From NCBI RefSeq assembly GCF_041146395.1, contig NC_090989.1, positions 281,510,343 through 281,574,342 on the forward strand: a stretch of DNA of 64,000 nucleotides, in the 5' to 3' direction. The notes under the pieces are model-generated. The model was not told the origin of the DNA and searched no databases. It saw only the letters and a program-made list of their open reading frames with translations. The translations under genes were made by a program, and so were the position numbers. This document shows positions 25,235-64,000 of this stretch, in pieces. This stretch comes from Eulemur rufifrons (Eukaryota; Chordata; Mammalia; Primates; Lemuridae). How positions within the stretch are numbered: the first letter of the stretch is position 1; every line of letters begins with the position of its first letter.

Positions 25235-25420
25235 AGAACCTGGTTCTCACTTCCTGTGCTTGAAGCCTGTCTGCAGAGTGGGTGCCATCTCCCCATTAGA
25301 CAGAAGGGAAGGCTGAGACCCAGGCCAAGGACAGAGAGCACAGACCTACAGAGCTTCAGAGCCAGACAGGGCGTCCGCAGAAACTGCGTAGACCGGCGTT
25401 CTCGCTGTCCATATGGGGAA
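25235..25420 (-). mobile_element. MIR SINE, diverged
   Basis: 'ccattagacagaagggaagg', then 'atatggggaaactgaggtg'. The match is in two pieces. Confidence 0.45.
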
Positions 25421-25554
25421 ACTGAGGTGCCCCAGAGGGGCAGGCCCCCACCCAGGGTACCACAGCAAGGCTGGGCAAGGATCTGCTTTTTCCCTTCTGC
25501 ATGCCCCCAACTCTGGGCTCCAGCGAGGTTGCGGAGCTGTCAGGAGGCATCAGG

Positions 25555-25690
25555 CCCATCTCCCCGGATTTAATTAACAGGCCTTTCATCTCTGTCCTGG
25601 AGGGATCAGCTATCTTCTGTCTTCTTAATTAACGTTCATTAAGCAAATCAGAACAACAGGCTTTTTCTCCCTCTTTTCTTCCCCTGGAAG
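25555..25690. promoter_or_regulatory. Candidate homeodomain-site cluster
   Basis: Repeat-free AT-rich patch with TTAATTAA at 25570-25577 and again at 25624-25631, followed by 'gttcattaagcaaatca'. The two palindromic homeodomain-type sites are about 54 bp apart. Confidence 0.35.
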
Positions 25691-26925
25691 GTTTTAACCC
25701 TTGGTAGGTGGGCTTCGGGAGGGGAGCCAGAGCAGAAGGCCAGGCCTCTGCGGGGACTCCCCAGGTCCCCAGCGCAGGTACCTCCCTCGTGGCCACACAG
25801 ACATCGGCTCCTCCCAGCACACCACCTCCATGCTGGCCCCGGGGCCCACCTCCACCCATCTTCCTAAGGAGGAAACAGGCCCGGGCACTCTGCTGCTCAA
25901 GAGCCTTCCCTGGCTCCTGCCACTGCTAGGACAATGGGCAGACCCCCACCTAGAACCCAAGCCTGCCTCTTCTTTCCTGCCCCCCCTCCAGGCCAGCGTG
26001 GTCTGCCTCGCTCTTCCTCACACACTTGCCCCTCTGCTCTGTGGGGCTGGGGCAGCTCCCTGAAGCTCTGAAAGGAATATTCAGGGGTCGCTGTTCCCCG
26101 AGGGATCCCAGACAGAGGTCTCCTGGGGGAGAGCACAGGACCAAGGCTGCAGGTCCAGGAAGTCCCGCCAGTGGGTCAAGGCCCGCGTGTTCCATGTGCC
26201 ACTCGCCAACCCTCGGAACCAGTACCAGCCGGGCCCTCCATGGGCATGTGATCCACCCAGGGGGACGGTTGCAGCGACTGCCACCCAGGTGAGATGGTCT
26301 GGACGGTGGGGGCCTGGGCTGGGGTCTCAGACCTCTAGGCTGCAGGGCAACCGAGGCCATGTGGCCGTGGCCTCTGTGGGTTTCAGGTCACGTGTGTAGA
26401 GGGGGCCCCCAGCTTCAGGGGACAGATGCCTTGGCAGGTGGTGGTAATACTGGAAGCTGCCACCCAGAGCCTTCTCTTGATGGAGAGCTGGCATCCCTAA
26501 TGCCAGGCTGCACGGCTCTTTGCTCGCTCATTCAAGCCCCTTCCAGCAGCTACAGAAGTGTTCACTGGCCCTTTGTTACCCAGATTTGGGGAGCTACTCT
26601 GAGACTTTGTGGCACACTTTGCTTCCTGGATTCTGTGGCCCCAGCCCCTCCCTGAACCCTGGCCTAGGAGGAGCCAACCACAGGGATGGGAGAGACTTGG
26701 TCACATCCTGCCCTGAACAAATGCCCAGGAAACTGCTTCCCCCCTCTGGGCCTGTCTCCCCATTTGTACAGCCCGCACCCTGGACCCCGTGACCTTTCTA
26801 GGCTCATCTTCTCATATCCCAAGCCACGGGGATGTGGGCGGAAGGATAAGAGCTGCCCCACCGCCCCCTCCCCCCAGGGCCATCCCTTCGGTCTGGGCTG
26901 TCAGAACACAGCAGTCACTAAGACA

Positions 26926-27212
26926 GGCTCATGCTCGGAATCCCAGCACTTTGGGAGGCCGAAGTGGGAGGATCACCTGAGGCCAGGAGTTCAAAACCAG
27001 CCCGAGCAATGTTGTGAGACCTTGTCCCTTAAAAAGTGAAAAAAATTAGCCAGGCATGGTGGCACTTGTAGTCCCAGCTAGTCAGGAGGCTGAGGCAGGA
27101 GGATCGCCTGAGCATAGGCGTTGGAGGCTGCAGTGAGCTGTGATCGTGCCACTGCACTCTAGCCTAAGCGACAGAAAGAAACTGTGTCTCTAAAATTTTA
27201 TGTAAAAATAAA
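26926..27212 (+). mobile_element. Alu, older dimeric copy
   Basis: 'cccagcactttgggaggccg', an A-rich centre, a right arm ending 'cactgcactctagcctaag', and a degenerate A-rich tail. Its 5' end is diverged or truncated. Confidence 0.9.
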
Positions 27213-27489
27213 ATCATGACAGTCTGAGAGGCCAGCGCCCTTCGGCCGCCCGGTGGAGGCTGAGGGGTCTCCAGGCTGGGCCCGTGGGGGCAGTGGGTGC
27301 AGGGTGGCCTGGGCCCCCAGCGGCTGGGAGTCGCCCCTGCTCCGAGCCCCACCAAGGCTCCCCGTCAGCCCTGCTGCTCTGCGCCCAGCACACGCCCGAG
27401 CGGCGGGGAGGGGCTGGGGGGCAGTGGGGGTGCAGGGCCGAGCCCCGCGCTGACGCAGGTGCCAGGGCGACGCGGCGGCGCGTCCTCCG

Positions 27490-27504
27490 CCGCCAGGGGG
27501 CGAG
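27490..27504 (+). promoter_or_regulatory. CTCF-like motif
   Basis: ccgccagggggcgag fits the CTCF core (CCRSYAGRKGGCR) on the + strand. Its mirror image follows at 27532. Confidence 0.6.
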
Positions 27505-27531
27505 AGGGGCGTCCCCGTGTCGTGGCCAATG

Positions 27532-27545
27532 TCGCCACCTGGCGG
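27532..27545 (-). promoter_or_regulatory. CTCF-like motif, opposite orientation
   Basis: tcgccacctggcgg reads ccgccaggtggcga on the - strand. It shares 13 of 14 positions with the site at 27490-27503. Confidence 0.6.
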
Positions 27546-27690
27546 TTGGCCATGGTGAGCACGAGCAGCTGGACGCGGAGCCCGGGGAGGAGAAACCTGG
27601 AAGGTAGGAGGGCCAGGAGCCTGGGAGGGGACCCCCCCTCACTCCGCAGACCTCGAAGTGGGGTTCCCCCAGGGCTGCAGCCAGGCCTGG

Positions 27691-29505
27691 GCACCTGCTG
27701 CCGCCACCGCCCAGAGGCGTCTCAGCACCCGCAGGGCTGGAGAAGGGGAAGCTTGCCGGGGCAGGGAACCTCCTTCTCCATAGCCTCACTTGCCACCAGA
27801 AAAATCCAACAGAGCGGCAGAAGACGCCTTTGCTCACATGCACCTTCTAAGTCTCAAGCGAGGACAAGCGACGGGCAGGACTCATTTCGCATCCAGGACC
27901 CCAGCTGCAAAAGCAGCTTGGAAGAGGAGCTCTTAGTGTGCCAGCCTTGGGGGAACAGGGTGGCCCAGAGAACGAGGGTGGGACAGAGGCTGTCACTCCC
28001 ACAGTCACACAGGTGGTGGAGACAGGACCCGAGCCCAGGCCTGACATGGGCCACCATGTGATGTGACTAAGGTCTTCTTCATGGCTTTGCTCCCACAGCA
28101 CAAGTTCCGCGTCTGCACATTACAAGCAAATCAATAGCAGCCTCGTGGATCGAGCTGAGAGGATGGCCACTAATTCATCCACACAGAGTCCTTGACAGAA
28201 TTATTGGGTGGAGATTGGGGGCGGTCTGCTTTGCCCTAGAGCCAGGGAAGGACACTGGCCTCCTTGGCCCTATCACCTCCCCCTACGTCAGGGCCCTGAG
28301 CTCTGGAGGGTCCAGAGCAAAGAGTGCCCCTCCCACAGGTCCATCTCCATGACCCGCCACCTGTCTGAATCTTCCAATCTTGCCACATCCACACTGCTAA
28401 GCCACTTGTCACTGTCCTTGAGATCCTGTACATCTGCCCCAGGTGTGCAAGCACTGCCCATTGGGACCACTATCCTCACGCAGGGCCACCCCAGCGTCGG
28501 GTGGAAGGGCAGCGGCAGTCCGTGTTGGTTCTGTAACTGCACACTGAGCTGACTCACCTGGGAGCCAACCTTGGACTTTTTCCCCCTCCACCAGCTGGTC
28601 ATAGGCCCCCCCCAGGCTATAGGGGTGAGCCAAGGAGGAAGTATCAGAGTAGGTGTGACAAGGGGGTCTGCTTCATCGGCTCACGCAGCTCACTTGCACC
28701 CTGGACTACCCATGCCCAACCCACATGCACCATGCCCAGTCCATGAAGGATGGCTGCTGGGCCCTGCTCCACCCTGTGACTCAGTGGGTCTGACAATGCC
28801 CGGCTCTTGGTGGCAGTACTGACCACATGGTCATTTGATTCCTCCGATCACTCAGTCTCTGCAAGAGCCTGGTGTCAGACTGGGATCTGCCTTTCGCATG
28901 GTGTAGAGCTCTCTGCTGGGCTGGCATGCCTTGCTCCAGAACCCTGGAGGTCAACATCATGATATTTTTTTAGGGGAGCATCATAACATGGTTCTTTTCC
29001 CACCACAGACACCCCCAGCCCCGTGGGATCCAGTGGGCCACATGGTCTAGGAGACAGTGCTGCTCATTTGCGGCCTAGATTAGATTGAGTCTAGTTTTCA
29101 GCAGGTTCTGCCCTGTGGCTTGAGTTGATAGTTTCTTTAACTGTTGCCAAGAAGGGCCTCTGGATTTCCAACTTTGCTTTGCATTGGTGACTGATTATCC
29201 TGAGGTGGCCACTTTCTCTCTTCAAAGCATCAGTGATGCTCAGCAAGAGCCACAGTCCCTGTAACCTCTATTCCCTATTCTCAAACCCCGGAGATCGCAT
29301 GAACCAGTCACTGCCTTCCACCTGTTCCTTGGCCAAGTTCACCATAGGTGAAAGTCTTATTGATTGCACTGTCACCGCATGCTGGAGACTATCAATACCT
29401 CACCTAGCTTCAATGATACCAGTTGGCTTGTGTCATGGAAGCATTATGACTTCCTGGACCCTAGGCGTTTTTGCTTTAGTGAATTCCTTTATTCATTAAA
29501 AAATG
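27691..29505. other. Intergenic segment, unassigned; possible old retroelement remnant
   Basis: No gene recognised. The part from about 28210 to 29490 reads like decayed coding sequence in reverse (a minus frame is open at 28288-28602 and another at 28409-28633) and could be an antisense remnant of an old endogenous retrovirus interior. I could not confirm a family from any motif. Confidence 0.25.
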
Positions 29506-29509
29506 TCAA

Positions 29510-29740
29510 AAAATTATATTTTACTAGTGGGAAGAGGGTATGGAGAGTTACCACTTAATGGGTATAGAGTTTTGGTTTTGCAAGATAAAAACGTTCTGGA
29601 GATGGACGGTGGTGATGGTTGCACGACATTGTGAATGTACTTAATATTACTGAACTGTAACTTAAAAATGGTTAAGATGGTAAATTTTATGTTACATGTA
29701 TTGAACAATTAAAAATTTTAAAAATTATATTTGACAACTG
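29510..29740 (+). mobile_element. L1M 3' UTR fragment
   Basis: 'gatggttgcacgacattgtg', 'ttactgaactgtaacttaaa', 'taaattttatgttacatgta'. Confidence 0.85.
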
Positions 29741-30035
29741 CATTGATATAAAGACAAATGTATTACTATCATATATCAAAACATTTTCTTCAACTTAAAA
29801 GTTCATTTTTTTTCCTTCTGACTTTGAGAAGAAATTAGAATAATTTTGGGGGCTTCTAAAAGTATTGGGGGCCACCACATCTCCTGTGCCTAATGGACGA
29901 ATTGGCTTTGGGTGGGAGCCCAGCCCACCAAAGGGCACCTGGGTGGGGCACCAACAGTCCGCTGCAATCATATTCCTGACCATAAAAGAAAACTGTAATA
30001 AACAATCCTCTACAACATCATCAGAAACAATTTGG

Positions 30036-30199
30036 GGCCAGGTGCAGCGGCTCACTGTAATCCCAGTGCGGGAAGGCGGAGGCAGAGGATCACTTGAGGC
30101 CAGGAGCTCGATTCCAGTGAGCTATGATCGCACCACTGCACTCCAGCCTGGGTGACAGAGTGAGATTCTATCTCTAAAAAATAAAAATAAGAAAAAATA
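30036..30199 (+). mobile_element. Free left Alu monomer (FLAM-like)
   Basis: Single-arm Alu, 'ggccaggtgcagcggctcac' to an A-rich tail. Target duplication aaacaatttgg at 30025-30035 and 30200-30210. It appears inserted in an antisense L1. Confidence 0.88.
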
Positions 30200-30655
30200 A
30201 AACAATTTGGAATTGCATTAAATTGATATTTTAACTTGGGGAGCATGTATATATTTAAATAGTTGGAAACCCGTAAATATAGATGCTGGCCTCTTCCTTC
30301 AGGTTTTATGTCTGTCAGTAGAGTTTTATAATTTCCTTCATATATATGTTGCATATTTCATACTAGATCTATTGTGAGGTATCGTTTGCATCACTCTTGT
30401 GGATGGGAACCTTTCTCTATTACGTTTTCTGAATTATTGCTGGCATTAAGTTTTGTACTTCACCCTACAGTCGGCCATCTTATGAAGCTCTTGTGAATTC
30501 TAATAGTCTTCAGTAGAATCTTCTAGATTTTTCTAGATGTATCTTCAGATAACTAGAAGTATTTAAATCTTTTTTTTTTTTATCTTATTCCATTAGCTAG
30601 AACTTCCAAAATAATATTAAACACCAGTGGTGACATCATGGACTAACTGTACTTG
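30200..30655 (-). mobile_element. Old L1 ORF2 fragment, antisense
   Basis: 'ggaattgcattaaattgata', 'cttcaggttttatgtctgtc', 'agagttttataatttccttc' match L1 ORF2 read in reverse. AT-rich DNA to about 30955 may be more of it. Confidence 0.65.
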
Positions 30656-31466
30656 GGTCCCTTTCTGGAACGCTGCTCCATGGATCTAGCCTGCGGTCCT
30701 TTCCAGAACCACATTGTTTTAATTACATTTAAATACTGGTAGTTAACCACCGCACTACAATTGATCTCGACTCTCAAAATTTTGTTGACCACTCTGCCCT
30801 CATTTTGCTCCTCACCTCAGTGGATGTGCCTTTGGAATTTCACTGTTTAATACAATGTCATGTTCTCGAAGTTTATTTCTATTTTCCTCGGAGTTTTTCT
30901 GGGAATGGCTGCTGAGTTGTATCTAATGGCTTTTCTCCTCGATTTCCTAATTTTCATGAACGGGAGTGAAAAGGGGCGTCCACCGGGGAGAAGACGAGGG
31001 GGGCCTCTCCGAGGTGGTGGTGGGACCGGGCACACCCCCGGTCAGCGTCCGGGTGTTGGGGCAGAGGCGAGGCACCGCCGCCTCGCCGCGCCCCGCCCGG
31101 CGCACTTCATCCCTGGGAGGGGACGCGCCGACGGCTCCCCTTTCACCGGGGACTTCGAGGCATCGGTGAGCAGCGGCCATTCCGTGAGCCGCCGCTGCGG
31201 CCGCGCGGCGCGGTAGGGAGCCCGTGGTTTCCAGGCGAGGACCCCGAGGCTCGAAGAGGCCTGGGTGCTCCGCCGGGCGGCACTCCCGGGCACGTCCAGC
31301 AGGTGGGGGTGAGCTCCGCACGAGCGGCCCGGCGCGGGGGCGCCGCCCGCGGCCCCTCCCCCAGCCCTCCCAGCCCCGTCGCGGGTCCCGCCCGCCGGGG
31401 AGGGCCGGTCCCGGCGCCCACCCTCGCGAGCCGGCCGGCGGCAGAGCTGGACGTCGCTGCCTGGCC

Positions 31467-64000
<32,534 letters not shown>

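Larger units (their letters stand above)
18973..26920. other. Intergenic segment
   Basis: Contains AT-rich blocks at 19225-19460 and 25555-25690, MIRs and L2 pieces listed separately, and GC-rich single-copy DNA at 19530-20020, 20120-21010 and 25690-26900. Overlapping open frames on both strands at 22813-23945 are judged non-coding. Confidence 0.6.
27230..27690. promoter_or_regulatory. Second CpG-rich patch, 3.8 kb upstream of LAMC3
   Basis: CpG-dense DNA with 'gcgacgcggcggcgcgtcct' and two CTCF-like motifs. It could be a small CpG island, a boundary element or the promoter of a non-coding transcript. No coding exon was recognised, and open frames on both strands look compositional. Confidence 0.5.

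Noticed and set aside
27214..28061. Open frames on both strands in the second CpG patch
   Set aside because: GC-driven openness on both strands and no similarity to a known protein. Kept only as a possible non-coding promoter.

Overview
The window is nuclear DNA of a primate, most likely a strepsirrhine (lemur or loris group). Three Alu copies with clear target-site duplications (near 43117, 57096 and 58113), and a 5'-truncated fourth (15556), carry the strepsirrhine-type left arm and linker (AT-rich stretch containing 'gacagctaaaaatatatat' or a close variant) and the right arm 'tgagctaggctgacgcca'. The window also holds older dimeric Alu copies, a free left-monomer copy, and many MIR, L2, L1M and DNA-transposon relics. 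The exact species cannot be read from this window.

The one protein-coding gene I can support is LAMC3 (laminin subunit gamma-3), on the + strand. Its start codon is at 31467 inside a CpG island. Ten complete exons and the first 62 bases of an eleventh are present, all with GT-AG introns and matching phases. They encode residues 1 to 628: signal peptide, laminin N-terminal (LN) domain, four complete laminin-type EGF (LE) modules, the first part of LE5, and much of the laminin IV type A (L4) domain. The gene runs off the right edge.

Layout: 1-30.9 kb is intergenic. It holds a Tigger1 DNA transposon nested in an old L1 (3.06-6.24 kb), a MER2 element (9.89-10.22 kb), L1 3' ends (17.9-19.0 and 29.5-29.7 kb), Alus, MIRs, L2s, a second CpG-rich patch with a head-to-head pair of CTCF-like motifs (27.2-27.7 kb), and several AT-rich, repeat-free blocks that look like possible regulatory sequence. 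The LAMC3 CpG island and exon 1 lie at 30.96-31.92 kb. Intron 1 (12.9 kb) holds two abutting L1 3' ends, an antisense L1 interrupted by an Alu, L2s, MIRs and a young Alu. From 44.7 kb to the end, exons 2-11 are separated by introns from 77 bp to 4.2 kb. Intron 7 is almost filled by an L1 relic carrying two oppositely oriented Alus, one ending about 85 bp before exon 8. Intron 8 contains a nearly complete hAT-type element.

I found no RNA gene, CRISPR array, intact mobile-element ORF or second protein-coding gene. Long open frames elsewhere are in GC-rich DNA, often on both strands, and are probably compositional. In other primates the gene upstream of LAMC3 is FIBCD1, on the opposite strand; no FIBCD1 exon was recognised here. 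Human comparisons are from memory of the family, not from a search.
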